64,000 bases of DNA, from assembly GCF_023898315.1 (NCBI RefSeq), contig NC_064617.1, positions 619,619,000 through 619,682,999 on the forward strand, read 5' to 3'. Positions within the stretch are counted from its first letter, which is position 1; each line of letters begins with the position of its first letter. Made by a program: the position numbers and the translations under genes. The DNA is from Schistocerca nitens. Lineage: Eukaryota > Arthropoda > Insecta > Orthoptera > Acrididae. Shown one piece after another: positions 23,421 to 34,745 of this stretch. The notes under the pieces are model-generated. The model was not told the DNA's origin and made no database searches. It saw only the letters and a program-made list of their open reading frames with translations.

Positions 23421-23850
23421 TGCCGGTTCGAATCTGTTTGTAAACTGGGGATCAGACAGCAACCTTGGGTCTCATCAGCAACGAGAGATCCCCTGTATGT
23501 CCAATCCCCAGCAGATTCGATGACGGGTTGAAACAGTGGTGGATTAAATAAACATCAGCGAAATACAGATTAGAATAATGCAAAATAACAGGAAAGAAGG
23601 ATGAGCCGGCAGCTGAGGCGGACACAGTTAGAGGTTCCACTGGGCTCAGCATGCAAAGAGTGTAACCCCCTCCAGACACGCCTACCCAGTTCCACTCCAG
23701 TGTGATCAAAACATTAAAGTCGGGAATAAAACCAACTGTCTGGAAGATGACATAAAACCTATTCGACTGTTCTTTACCTGCTGGCGAGTAACAACAATAA
23801 CCAAACGTCGCTACCCTGCTTTCGTCTGGAAGTGAGAACGTATTCCGCTC
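23421..23850. promoter_or_regulatory. Upstream region or intron of the chitin-binding gene
   Basis: No TATA box or other defined promoter element could be assigned. If the gene starts with a short exon further upstream, this stretch is intron: a pyrimidine-rich tract ending CTGCTTGTTTCAG at 23860-23872 is a good 3' splice site. Confidence 0.35.
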
Positions 23851-24585
23851 ATGCCGTCACTGCTTGTTTCAGGTTTCATCGTAGCCAGCCTCTGGCTAGT
23901 TCTGACGACGAGCGTTGCCCTCGGTTCACCCGTCGGCAGCTGCTCTACGTTCTCCGGCTCGGGCTCGATAACCTTCCTGCGTGACGACAGGAACTGCTCC
24001 GTCTTCTACGAGTGCGTCTCCACCGAGCCCACCATGGTGGTGTGCCCCAGCGGGCTGCACTTCAACGCGGTGCTCAAGGTGTGCGACTGGCCGGCGGCCG
24101 CGGGCTGCTCTGTCACCACGCCGGCCCCCGTCAAGTCGACGGTCTTTACGCGCGCCACGCCCAAACCCGAGGCGACGCCGGACAAGGCAGAGCCGCCCGG
24201 CGCCCAGACCGTCATCTTCACGCGCGAGCCCTCCAGCACAGTTCCCGCGCCGGTCGACGTCGTCCCAGTGAAGCCGCAAGAAAGCACGGAGTGCCCCGCG
24301 GTCGGCGGCTGTCCCAAGTACAACGGCGACGACACTCTGGTGATCCAACTGCCGCACGCTTTCAACTGCAGCCGCTTCTGCATGTGCGACCACGGGAAGC
24401 CGGTCACGTTCGAATGTCCCAGCGGGCTGCACTACAACAAGGCAGAAGGCATCTGCGACTGGCCCGTCAACGCCAAGTGCGTGCCCGACAGAGGATTCGC
24501 TGGTATGTGGTCTCCGCCGGAGCCAGATGTTCCCGCCGAGTCGTCCAGGCGGCGACGCTCCTGGAACCTCCTCCGCTTCCCCTAG
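23851..24585 (+). CDS. Secreted peritrophin-like protein with two chitin-binding domains
   Basis: Open frame of 244 residues. Residues 9-25 (FIVASLWLVLTTSVALG) form a signal peptide core, so the product is secreted. Two type-2 chitin-binding (CBM14, peritrophin A-like) domains follow. Domain 1 has cysteines 31, 49, 55, 65, 78 and 86. Domain 2 has 154, 173, 179, 189, 202 and 210, with the same spacing within one residue and extra cysteines at 148 and 177. Both contain CPSGLH(F/Y)N and CDWP. The linker repeats VFTRATP / VIFTREP. A tetra-arginine near the C-terminus (233-236) may be a cleavage site. Such proteins bind chitin in cuticle, trachea or the gut peritrophic matrix. GC-rich coding DNA stands out from the AT-rich surroundings. 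Start uncertain: CAG at 23870-23872 may be a splice acceptor, giving a different first exon. Confidence 0.88.
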   Translation: MPSLLVSGFIVASLWLVLTTSVALGSPVGSCSTFSGSGSITFLRDDRNCSVFYECVSTEPTMVVCPSGLHFNAVLKVCDWPAAAGCSVTTPAPVKSTVFTRATPKPEATPDKAEPPGAQTVIFTREPSSTVPAPVDVVPVKPQESTECPAVGGCPKYNGDDTLVIQLPHAFNCSRFCMCDHGKPVTFECPSGLHYNKAEGICDWPVNAKCVPDRGFAGMWSPPEPDVPAESSRRRRSWNLLRFP

Positions 24586-24923
24586 TCACCGAGTATGCCC
24601 CAGCTTGGCGTACATATTATAACGACCCTGCAGAAACTCGTAATTATTCTGACATTACCTTCCAACCCTATGTTACCACAAAGCTCGCTACTCTACGTTG
24701 CATTCGATATCATTAAGCATTAATGTAACACAAAAAGTGTTATGTTACAACGCGATAATCTTAACTTGCATAAGTACACACAGACCTGTTCATACAAACA
24801 TGATCGATTATTCTCACAAATACACTCATGCATACATTCATTACAGACTGATCTAAAAGATAATTGGTAGTATGTAGAATAATTAAGGAACTACTGTTTG
24901 TTAAACCTATCCAGTTTAAACTT

Positions 24924-24929
24924 AATAAA
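24924..24929 (+). promoter_or_regulatory. Candidate polyadenylation signal
   Basis: AATAAA about 340 bp after the stop codon of the chitin-binding gene, followed by sequence rich in T. A plausible 3' end, not proven. Confidence 0.45.
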
Positions 24930-25514
24930 TGGCATTATAAGGCTAAAACTTTGATCTTATCTTTCTGTTTCTTCCTGTCTTACGGTCTCATTATTAAATC
25001 AGTGACGACGAAGAAGTGTTATTTTTAACAGTGCTACTTTGGCCAAAGACCGCATCTGCTGTAAATAGTATTTGAATGACACTGACACGTTTAAACGATA
25101 TGAGAATTCATGTGTTAAAATACTTTCTATGACATCATTCCTCAAATACATTTTATAGAAAATTATTTTTTGTGTATTGTGTTATCTTTTTAGACAGAAT
25201 ACAGTTATAGAAATGACGGAATGTTAATGATGTTCATGATTATTGATACAGTGATAATACTTTAACTGTAACTGTTGTCGCCCTCTTATCAAAGCGAATT
25301 TCTCGTGGTATGGAATCTGCATCGAACAGCAGTAGTGGATAGTACAAAACTGTGGCAAAACAGGAAATCGCAAGTCGCATATCGGAGACATTGTGGATTG
25401 TTGGTGTGCTCAAGAAAACAGACAGAGGGCACTCAGCTCTTGTGAGGCCAAATGAGGACCTACTTGACTGAGAACTAGCGACACCGTTCATGAAAACTGA
25501 CAAGTCCGGGAGAG
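24930..25514. other. No gene seen
   Basis: AT-rich DNA between the host gene and the LINE fragment. Confidence 0.5.
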
Positions 25515-26734
25515 CCACTCCCAGAATCTACTCTGCAGGAATCAACATGGATTCCGGAAACAGCGATCGTGTGAGACCCAACTCGCTTTATTTGTTCATG
25601 AGACCCAGAAAATATTAGATATAGGCTCCCAGGTAGATGCCATTTTCCTTGACTTCCGGAAGGAGTTCGATACAGTTCCGCACTGTCGCCTGATAAACAA
25701 AGTAAGAGCCTACGGAATATCAGACCAGCTGTGTGGCTGGATTGAAGAGTTTTTAGCAAACAGAACGCAGCATGTAGTTCTGAATGGAAAGGCGTCTACA
25801 GACGTTAAAGTAACCTCTGGCGTGCCACAGGGGAGTGTTATGGGACCATTGCTTTTCACAATATATATAAATGACCTAGTAGATAGTGTAGGAAGTTCCA
25901 TGCGGATTTTCGCGGATGATGCTGTAGTATACAGAGAAGTTGCAGCATTAGAAAATTGCAGCGAAATGCAGGAAGATCTGCAGCGGATAGGCACTTGGTG
26001 CAAGGAGTGGCAACTGACCCTTAACATAGACAAATGTAATGTATTGCGAATACATAGAAAGAAGGATCCTTTATTGTGTGATTATATGATAGCGGAACAA
26101 ACACTGGTAGAAGTTACTTCTGTAAAATATCTGGGAGTATGCTTACGGAACGATTTGAAGTGCAATGATCATATAAAATTAATTGTTGGTAAGGCGGGTA
26201 CCAGGTTGAGATTCATTGGGAGTGTCCTTAGAAAATGTAGTCCATCAACAAAGGAGGTGGCTTACAAAACACTCGTTCGACCTATACTTGAGTATTTCTC
26301 ATCAGTGTGGGATCCGTACCAGGTCGAGTTGACGGAGGAGATAGAGAAGATGCAAAGAAGAGCGGCGCGTTTTGTCACAGGGTTATTTGGTAAGCGTGAT
26401 AGCGTTACGGAGATGTTCAGCAAACTGAAATGGCAGACTCTACAAGAGAGGCGCTCTGCATCGCGGTGTAGCTTGCTGTCCAGGTTTCGAGAGGGTGCGT
26501 TTCTGGATGAGGTATCGAATATATTGCTTCTCCGTACTTATACCTCCCGAGGAGATCACGAATGTAAAAGTAGAGAGATTCGAGCGCGCACTGAGGCTTT
26601 CCGTCAGTCGTTCTTCCCGGGAACCATACGCGACTGGAACAGGAAAGGGAGGTAACGACAGTGGCATGTAAAGTGCCCTCCACCACTCACCGTTGGGTGG
26701 CTTGCGGAGTATAAATGTAGATGTAGATGTAGAT
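25515..26734 (+). mobile_element. 5'-truncated LINE (jockey/CR1-like) with ATGTAG tail
   Basis: Open without a stop from about 25521 to 26655 (about 378 codons; the first in-frame ATG of the usual calling is only at 25822). RT motifs in order: NQHGFRKQRSCETQLALF, AIFLDFRKEFDTVP (motif A), SGVPQGSVMGPLLFTIYIND (motif B), FADDAVVY (motif C, catalytic Asp pair kept), LNIDKCNVLRIH, VKYLGVCL, and the C-terminal WDPYQ...MQRRAARFVTG. The 3' UTR ends in (ATGTAG)n at 26715-26734. Endonuclease and the start of RT are missing through 5' truncation. Other copies of this family lie at 50.5-52.2, 55.1-55.6 and 61.6 kb. Confidence 0.9.
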
Positions 26735-28312
26735 CCGCATCCGGTGACGCCTGAGAGCTGAGGACGACACTGTGGTCCGTCGCGAGGCCTACGAGAAAGA
26801 CAGGCCGCGGCGCTTGTATCACGAAGGTATGCCGGAGGCCTCGGGTAGTACAAACGAGAATTGCATCTCCTACTGGAATACGCTATTATAGAGTCTTACT
26901 GTTATTGGTCCTACAATGATCGGAAGTCCATAGGCCTACTTATAATTTATTGCGGCTGTACTGAGGTACAATAAAATTAAAATCATGCCAAAATGATTAT
27001 CAACTTCATAAGGCACCACCTCTTCTATGAAGTGAGGACTGTCCAGCAGAAGAGGCTAAATGCTATAAACAAGCCGTTATACCATTTCTATCGAGCACTG
27101 AACTGAAATTAAATTTTGTTGTAGTACTGTTAATGAGCAAGACTTGATAATAGCAGATTCCAGCAGAAGATGCAATTCTCGTTAGTACGAAGACGCCCAG
27201 CTGCGAGTTAACAGGTTTAGATACACATTTCGTCTGCTGAGCTGAGCGAGCGAGCGAGTCCAGGCCTACCTTCGTGACGTACGCACCGCGGCCTGTGTTT
27301 CTCGTGGGCCTCGGGCCGGTCGGTACCGTTGGGCATTGAAGGCCTGTTCGGACACGTGTTTTCCTGTTTGTTCAAGACCACAGAAAGGAGAAGGTAAAAG
27401 TCAGCAGAAGAGACTGGGAATCCAGAAGTAACAGCGAAGAGAAAAAACCGATATGAAAAATTGAAATCAAAATGGGAGAAGCGCTGAACGCAGATATAAA
27501 ATATTCTCATCTAAGATGGAATTTTGTTTTGAAGGTCAAAGTGAAAATTTCGCTGGTCAGCGCAAAAAGGCGTTGCTATAAATTGTATCTTATTTTCAGG
27601 ATCTCAGTACACATTTTACAACAGCGTAAGTCAAGAGTCAACTTACTCCATACGGTAATCGAGAAACTGGGGACTTACAATTATCAAAGTCCTTATCTAG
27701 AACGCCTATCGCCAACCCTAGCTAATCAAATGTTACTGATAATTTTAAGAAGCAATGCTCTTATACGATGAAAAGAAACAGGCACATGAACTAAAGCGTG
27801 ACAAACTTTCCTTGAAGAGAAGCTGCAAGACTGACGCCCCTACCATGTGACTTCAGAAAGACACGTCGGGAATGTTCACAATACTGTATTGGACGACAAT
27901 GTTTGACAATGTATGAAACAACTGAGGTTGTAACTGAAGAAAGAGTACCGTGTATTGCACACGCTCAGTTAGCACTGACTAAACTCTGTGCAATATAAAA
28001 GTCGCGTTGGATGTGTGGCACCAAACTCATGTTGTTAAAAATGTTTCGCATTAAGACCAACTTAAAACAATTCATCCGCTTGCACAGTACGATTTGTTAC
28101 TGTGAACAGAACATATACTTAATATGTCACGCCAAAAACGAAACTGCTATTATTTCAGGGGATGGAAGATAGTGGTTTGGCAGCTAAAATTCATTTCCTC
28201 TGAGAGACAGCCTTTGGTCTGCGTTTTATACTTTGTAGAAAGTGATCGTTACTTGTGAATGATGGAATAATAACTATTGTGCACTGTATAAATATTGTAG
28301 ACCTGTTTGATT
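26735..28312. other. No gene seen
   Basis: Mixed sequence with a GC-richer part at 26740-26850 and at 27230-27330, the latter with a short GAGC tandem. No domain or known repeat recognised. Confidence 0.5.
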
Positions 28313-28325
28313 ACATCACCGGTGA

Positions 28326-28512
28326 ATGGTTCAAATGGCTCTGAGCACTATGGGACTTAACATCTGTGGTCATCAGTCCCCTAGAACTTAGAACTACTTA
28401 AGCCTAACTAACGTAAGGACATTACACACATCCATGCCCAAGGCACGATTCGAACCTGCGACCATAGCAGTCGCGTGGTTCCGGACTGATCGCTAGACCA
28501 CCGCGGCCGGCC
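28326..28512 (-). mobile_element. tRNA-derived SINE, family A
   Basis: Tail GGTTCAAATGGCTCTGAGC to head ending GCGGCCGGCC. Flanks ACATCACCGGTGA (28313-28325) and ACACCACCGGTGA (28513-28525), one mismatch in 13. Confidence 0.94.
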
Positions 28513-28644
28513 ACACCACCGGTGACAAGAAGTCTGGATTGCGAAGGATAAAAGTAATTTTCCATTAACGAGAAGCAAACACACTTTCAAAAGCAAATTA
28601 GATTAATTTGAAAGGATTTGTTTGGGAGCAACTTAAGACATCCT

Positions 28645-30005
28645 AAACGGTGCAATTTGTGACCTTAATACTATGTTTGACGCCAACGTGCAATAACCAC
28701 TCAGAGACGATAGGTTGCAGCAGCGGCAATGGAGGGTATATAAAGTGTGTTGGAGGTACCCGGACAACAGTACAGTTGTTGTCGTAAGGCGGAAATTAAG
28801 TGATTTATCTGACATGCAAAAAAGCATTATTATTGTCTTTCGGGCCAGGGGTGGAAGCGTTCCCGATACGACTAAGTCTTTAAACCCTCGTGTGCCGCCT
28901 TGGTGTAAAGAACTCAGGTGTGCTAAGTCACGGGAAGTCATGGGGTATGCACACACGCAGATGGCAGTTGTATTGTGTACACAAGTTACGAAAGGGCGCT
29001 GCAGTGGCGAAGTTGTCATTTGTACTCAGATCATTCATGTGAAAAGGTTTCCGACGTAGTAATTGCCACTTGATGCCAGACTTGGAACGTGATAGCTGGA
29101 GATAGGCGCACGGGGCATCTGTTCCATCAATCGTTTGGTGATTCAATATTTCGAGATCCATATCGTCAAGACTGTGCGGAGAATACAACATTTCAGGTCT
29201 CTCACCACGGACAATGCAGTGGTCGACAGCCTTCACTTAAGAGCAGCGGTGTTTGCGTAGCACTGTCAGTGCTGAGAGGCAAGCAACAGACAAAACGGCA
29301 GAAATCTACGTGGGGCGTACGATGAACGTATCCGTTAAGGCAGCGCTGCGGAACTTGGCGTTGGTGAGCTATGGGAGCAGGCGACTGACGCCACTGTCTT
29401 TGCTAACAGCATGACACTGTCTGCATCGGCTCTCCTGAGGCCATGACCATATCGGTTCGTCCCTAGGCAACTGGCAAACCGTGGACTTGTCGAATGAAAC
29501 CCTATTTCAGTTGACAACAGCTTATGGTACGGTTCGAGTGTGGACAAGTCGAGCAAATGGTTTGGCCACTCAGATCGTCCGACATGAATGCCACCAAACA
29601 TCTATGGGACATAATCGAGAGGTCAGTTCGCGCACAATCCTGGACCGGCAGCGCTTTCTCAATAATGGACGGTTATGGAGCCACTGCGGTTCACTATATC
29701 TGCAGGGTACTTCCAACACCTTATTGAACGCATGCCACGTCGAGCTGCTGCACTACGCAGGGCAAAAGGATGTCCGATACGATATTAGGAGGTGTTCCAT
29801 GATTTTTGTCATCTCAGTGTACACCATGCACGACAAAATGGAGCTACCGAAAACCGGCGCCAGGGTAAATGGATTGCACTACAGGTCATAGGCTACACGG
29901 ATGAACGACGGCTGCAGAGATGTGTACAGGTGAATAGACGTGGATCTGTTAAGCAACTGAACGCCCAGATAAATAAGTTGGTCACATTAATCTCACTGGA
30001 CGGTG
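28645..30005 (+). mobile_element. Internally deleted Tc1-like transposon, host of a second Tc1
   Basis: Right end GGTCACATTAATCTCACTGG...GGTG with TA at 30006-30007; the left end near GTGACCTTAATAC is diverged. The N-terminal transposase part (SDLSDMQKSIIIVFRARGGS) is at 28799-28880. It is interrupted at 28911-29819, then resumes with MHDKMELPKTGARVNG and DERRLQRCVQVNRRG before jumping straight to the right terminus. Most of the catalytic domain is deleted. Confidence 0.82.
28911..29819 (+). mobile_element. Tc1-like transposon nested in another Tc1; same family as 60821-62764
   Basis: Left end AACTCAGGTG and right end CATCTCAGTG followed by TA. It shares long stretches with the reverse strand of 60821-62764 (for example GTTACGAAAGGGCGCTGCAG and ATTAGGAGGT near the end). 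Transposase is degraded: no open frame above about 140 codons, first catalytic region (ETLFQLTTAYGTVRVW) altered, and the middle of the catalytic domain missing after GTGTGGACAAG. Confidence 0.85.
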
Positions 30006-30179
30006 TATTAATTAATAACTCACAAGAGCAGCTATCAAGATAAATAGATACTTTATTATGCATGAAAACTGCAGCACTCAGAAGGGGACAGGTGATTTTA
30101 ATGAAAGTTATTGCACAGATTAGGGACATTACAATACAGAAATGATTAGACGTACTTGATGTACCTTGACCATGAGAGG

Positions 30180-30830
30180 ATTCACTACAGTGCTTCACTC
30201 AGGGCTTCTAGTCGTTCTATGAAGAGCAGCCTGGATATGCCGCCAGGGAATACACTGCTATGCGGCTTCTAAATACATCATAAGGCAGTGTCCTTTCTTT
30301 CAGTATGGAAATAACAAACAATACGGCAACTGAGCAGATCCCAGACAAGTTCGATGGGTGATGAGCACGCCAGGATCGCACTGGTACCCATCGTACCTCG
30401 AAGGAGACTTACGCACTATTCCTCACATCTATTGAGGCATTGTCTTGCTGAATTACGACATATGGAACTCCCTGCAGGAGGGGCAATGCCTGGGGCTCTA
30501 CAACCTCCCTGCTGTTCAGATTAACCTCAATACTTAGGAGGTGAAGTCACATGTTACACACACATATGCTCCAAACCAACATACTTGACATTTGTTTGCA
30601 ACGCCGCTCTACAATGCAGTCTTCCCGATAGCGTTACCACTTGTAACGTGTATCGCGTCCTCGAATAAAACTACAGGATGAGTTGAAGCGAGACAGCACA
30701 TCAATGACAGGGTGTTGTTGGTTTCTGGTCAGTGGGGGACGACATAATGCTCTGCACGCCACCAGTCTAGCTCCCACCAGTTGACAACATACTATCAACG
30801 TACTACTAGAAACTAACCCCCCTCCTCCCC
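30180..30830 (-). mobile_element. Tc1-like transposase C-terminal fragment
   Basis: Minus strand shows LLQGVPYVVIQQDNAS (second catalytic Asp block) and SSPIELVWDLLSCRI (third block with Glu), spread over shifted frames. A poly-C run at 30822-30840 lies at its edge. Termini not found. Confidence 0.65.
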
Positions 30831-31570
30831 CCCCCCCCCACTTGCCTGTTCTGTGTCACCATATGAAGTCCTCACTTCAATTTACCTTAGCACGAAAAGT
30901 CCACTTCACTGTCTCCCAGGAGTAGGTGACCGTTTCCAACCAAACCCAACAACTCTCGTCCAACCTAGCTGAGATGTCCTTAGTAACGTACCCTAACACA
31001 GTATAAAATAGTTTTTGGGTCTATTTTCAGAGTTACATATCTGTCGTTTTAAAGGAACAGCACTAAAACACACGTTAATTTCATTTTATGCATTGTACTG
31101 TTCTGGCGACTTCTGCCACCGAATGTGTTAGGATGACCAAATGTAGCAGGAAGACACCAAATGTAGTGGATGGGTGCCAGGAGGTGCCGTATTAAAACTC
31201 GTCGAGAACTTCCCAAATGATTTATTTGCTTCCACTACAGTGCTCCGCTCACCTCGGTCTGCGTCACAGGGCACCGCAACGCTCAGGAAGCACCCCAGCG
31301 GCCTAAGCAACGAAGTGCTGTGTCGTGCCGGCCTTGGCCAGCCCACTGACTTCCGATTATGTCAGGATGGTTGCGCCAGCAGCCGACTCATCGCTGCTTG
31401 GTGTGAGCCACAGGCAGCCAGCTGCGTCCTTCTCGTCTCCAGCGTGGCTGAGATCACGGCGATGAACAAGCACCCACTATCCGGCGTCCGAATCTGTGGC
31501 ACTCGCCTCGGCAAGTCTCCAGCGTGTGTCGGGAGCCGAGATGACTGGTCATCTCTCACTGTTGGTAATT
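30831..31570. other. No gene seen
   Basis: A GC-richer stretch at 31170-31550 contains a 160-codon open frame without a recognisable domain; it may be repeat-derived. Confidence 0.45.
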
Positions 31571-31572
31571 TA

Positions 31573-32725
31573 CACTACTGGCCATCAAAATTGCTACACC
31601 ACGAAGATGACGTGCTACAGACGCGAAAATTAACCGACAGGAAGAAGATGCTGTGATATGCAAATGATTAGCTTTTCAGAGCATTCACACAAGGCTGGCA
31701 CCGGTGGTGACACCCACAACATGCTGACGTGAGGAAAGTTTCCAACCGATTTCTCATACAAAAACTGCGTACCATCACGTTTCCGACTTTGATAAAGGTC
31801 GGATTGTAGCCTATCGCGATTGCGGTTTATCGTATTTCGACATTTCTGCTCGCGTTGGTCGAGATCCAATGACTGTGAGCAGAATATGGAATCGGTGGGT
31901 TCAGAAGGGTAATACGGAACGCCGTGCTGGATCCCAACGGCATCGTATCACTAGCAGTCGAGATGACCGGCATCTTATCCACATGGCTGTAACGGATCGT
32001 GCAGCCACGTCTCGATCCCTGAGTCAACAGATGGGGACGTTTGGAAGACAACAACCAGCTGCACGAACAGTTCGACGACGTTTGCAGCAGCATGGACTAT
32101 CAGCTCGGAGACCATGGCTGCGGTTACCCTTGACGCTGCATCACAGACAGGAGCGACTGCGATGGTAAACTCAACGACGAACCTGGGTTTACGAATGGCA
32201 AAACGTCATTTTTTTCGGATGAATCTAGGTTCTGTTTACAACATCATGATGGTCGCATCCGTGTTTGGCGACATCGCGGTGAATGCACATTGGAAGCTTA
32301 TATTCGACATCGCCATACTGCCGGATCACCCGGCATGATGGTATGGGGTGCCATTGGTTACACGTCTCGGTCACCTCTTGTTTGCATTGACGGCACTTTC
32401 AACAGTGGACATTACATTTCAGATGTGTTATTACCCATGGCTCTACCCTTCATTCGATTCCTGCGAAACCCTACATTTCAGCAGGGTAATGCACGACCGC
32501 GTGTTGCAGGTCCTGTACGGGCTTTTCTGGATACAGAAAATGTTCGACTGCTGCCCTGGCCAGCACATTCTCCAGATCTCTCACCAATAGATAACGTCTG
32601 GTCAATGGTGGTCGAGCAACTGGCTTGTCACATTACGCCAGTCACTACTCTTGATGAACTGTGGTATCGTGTTGAAGCTGCAAGGGTAGCTGTACCTGTA
32701 CACGCAATTTTAATGGCCAGTAGTG
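31573..32725 (+). mobile_element. Tc1-like DNA transposon with intact ends, dead transposase
   Basis: Termini CACTACTGGCCATCAAAATTG and ...CAATTTTAATGGCCAGTAGTG are near-perfect inverted repeats with TA at 31571-31572 and 32726-32727. Transposase reads plus strand: DKGRIVAYRDCG helix-turn-helix, SRIWNRWVQKGNTERRAGSQ, then FSDESRF (first Asp kept) and GMMVWGAIGY. The second block reads FQQGNARP (Asp replaced by Gly) and the third SPDLSPIDNVW. A frameshift near the T run at 32209-32216 separates the two open parts (31869-32168, 32290-32763). Confidence 0.93.
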
Positions 32726-32784
32726 TAGAATCTCAACTTCAACTGCTTTACGTTTTAACATAAAAAAGAAGAAAAAAACGCACC

Positions 32785-34060
32785 ACAAAGAAATTACGCC
32801 AATTCGCCACAAATTGATATTGACACAGGTATCGACGGAAAATGCTAAAGAGTTAACTTTTGGGACGGATAGATGAATGTATGACGCTGCAGTGCAACTT
32901 GACAACGTGGCTGGCTAGGATAGTAAACAGGGGACATATCGATACCAGGGCATGAGGTCTTCACGAAATTCATTCCATGTACTCTGCTGAGGAGTAACTA
33001 TGACTCGTCGAGAGGTACGTGAAGAATACGCAGATATGAACAGTTGAGACAGAACGTGTAATTGGGCTTAAAGAAGTAAAGTAAGTGGGAGTACTCGGTG
33101 GACAGGAGCGATGGTGCCCTTTTATGATGTTAATTGGGTGAACATGGCGTCAAGAAACAAGCGGCCGTCATAGAGGGACGACAGAACGTGAGGAACGAAC
33201 AGTCATCAAAGAAGCACTTTGAGTCCCGGATTCATCATCATTATCGATTTGACGTACAACTGGTGCTCCAGTGACCACGAAGATCATTAAAAGGCGCCAC
33301 TTGCGCCGACTGCCATTGACCTCTGTACACCAACAAGACCGGCTGCAGTGACGTTGGGCACATTTTGCCTGACCCTGTCTGGAATAGCGTCGTATTCACT
33401 AAAGATTCCCGCTTCGAATCAGTGATCAGTCCAGTCTCCGATTGTCAGGAGACAAGTCTTCGCTGAATCAGTTATCAGCGAAGACTTGTCTCCTAAGAAG
33501 CGAAGACTTCTCTGAAGACGGTCCGGACAGAGGAGGGATACCCAGCTGACTGCCTGACTGTTGGCCGCCATAGGGCACGATAACAGCCCGGAGCGGTGGA
33601 CTGAGCTGTTGTTTCATTTCATAGCAGGGCTGCTTTGGTGACCCCCTTACAGAACAGAGGTATGTCAATGATAATCTACGCCCCGTTTTGTTGCCCTACA
33701 TGGCTAGCCATCGTGGCCGTAAATTTCAGCAAGATAAATGTCCGTTTGCACACGGCGAGGGTTTCTACAGCTTGTCTTCGTGCTTCCAAACCTTACCTTG
33801 GCCAACAGGGTCGCCGGATCTCTCCTCATTTGAGAACGTTTACAGCATTATGGGCCGGGTCCTCCCATGGGAATTTGACGATATAACGCGCCAATTCGAT
33901 AGAATTACGGGGCGATATGTCTCAGGAGGACATGCAACAATTCTATCAAACAATGATAAACCGAATAACTGCTTGCATAAGGGCCAGAAGTGGACCAGTG
34001 CGTTACTGACTTGCTCAATTTGTGAAGCTCTTCCTTTTGAATAAATTACCCAATTTTTCT
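32785..34060 (+). mobile_element. Tc1-like DNA transposon fossil
   Basis: Plus-strand blocks in order: TERVIGLKE-like N-terminus near 33055, LPLTSVHQQDRLQ near 33315, VVFTKDSRFE near 33390, FQQDKCPFAHGE at about 33728, SPDLSSFENVYSIMGRVLP at about 33818, and a closing RITACIRARS-like end. Many frame breaks. It lies directly after the Tc1 element ending at 32725 and contains the hairpin at 33447-33494. Confidence 0.78.
33447..33494. repeat. Perfect 20-bp inverted repeat with 8-bp loop
   Basis: Left arm AGGAGACAAGTCTTCGCTGA (33447-33466), loop ATCAGTTA, right arm is its exact complement (33475-33494). A third partial copy, GAAGCGAAGACTTC, follows at 33498-33511. It lies inside the Tc1 fossil and not at an element end. 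Confidence 0.95.
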
Positions 34061-34745
34061 GATATTGTAATCGTTTGTTTGTTTGTACATGTACATCACA
34101 TCTACCGATATCCGTCCCACTCGGACAATTTCTTCGTGCCGTGTCGCTTTTTCTTTTTTTTTTTTTTTGTCTTAGAGTTTAAATAAGTGCCCAGTATTGC
34201 TTGTGTGAGTTTTCCGCCTTACCTCGGATGCAACAACGTATCTGCACCGTTAAGCACTTTGTACTCCAGTTCAGTACGAGTGGCAACACTCACTACCAGC
34301 TGTCCGCAGCTGAACATTTCCGTTTCCATTCATACACACACAAGTAACTTTTTCTTAGTCTTCCCTCCGTGTCAACCACTTTACGCACAGTGATAAGTTC
34401 CTCCTATCTCGACAGGGCGCTCGCTGCTAAGTGACGTTGCTGTAACATCTGTGTACCACTTCCTTTTCGGAATTTCGCAGAATGCTCAAAGCCAATGCAG
34501 GTGTTCACTTTCTGACATCACTAAGACTTCAAACTTCTTGAAACATCCTCATACTAAAAATTTGCAGGTGCAGTGCATTCATTTCACAAGACCTACAATA
34601 CAAGGCCACATACGGAAACGGCATCTCCGAGGTGTCAGCATCGGCAAGGGGAGTAAATGAAACGAAGAAAGACGTCTGCTGTAATACTAATTTCAACTAT
34701 TCAGAACGACAGACGATGAAACAGACGTATTCACTGAAGTGCATA
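34061..34745. other. No gene seen; homopolymer T tract
   Basis: T-rich run at about 34147-34169. Otherwise no recognised feature. Confidence 0.5.

Noticed and set aside
23926-24716. Long minus-strand and other-frame ORFs over the chitin-binding gene
   Set aside because: Shadow frames produced by the high GC content of the real coding frame; they lack domains.
31174-31656. 160-codon open frame
   Set aside because: No domain, GC-rich chance frame running into a Tc1 terminus.
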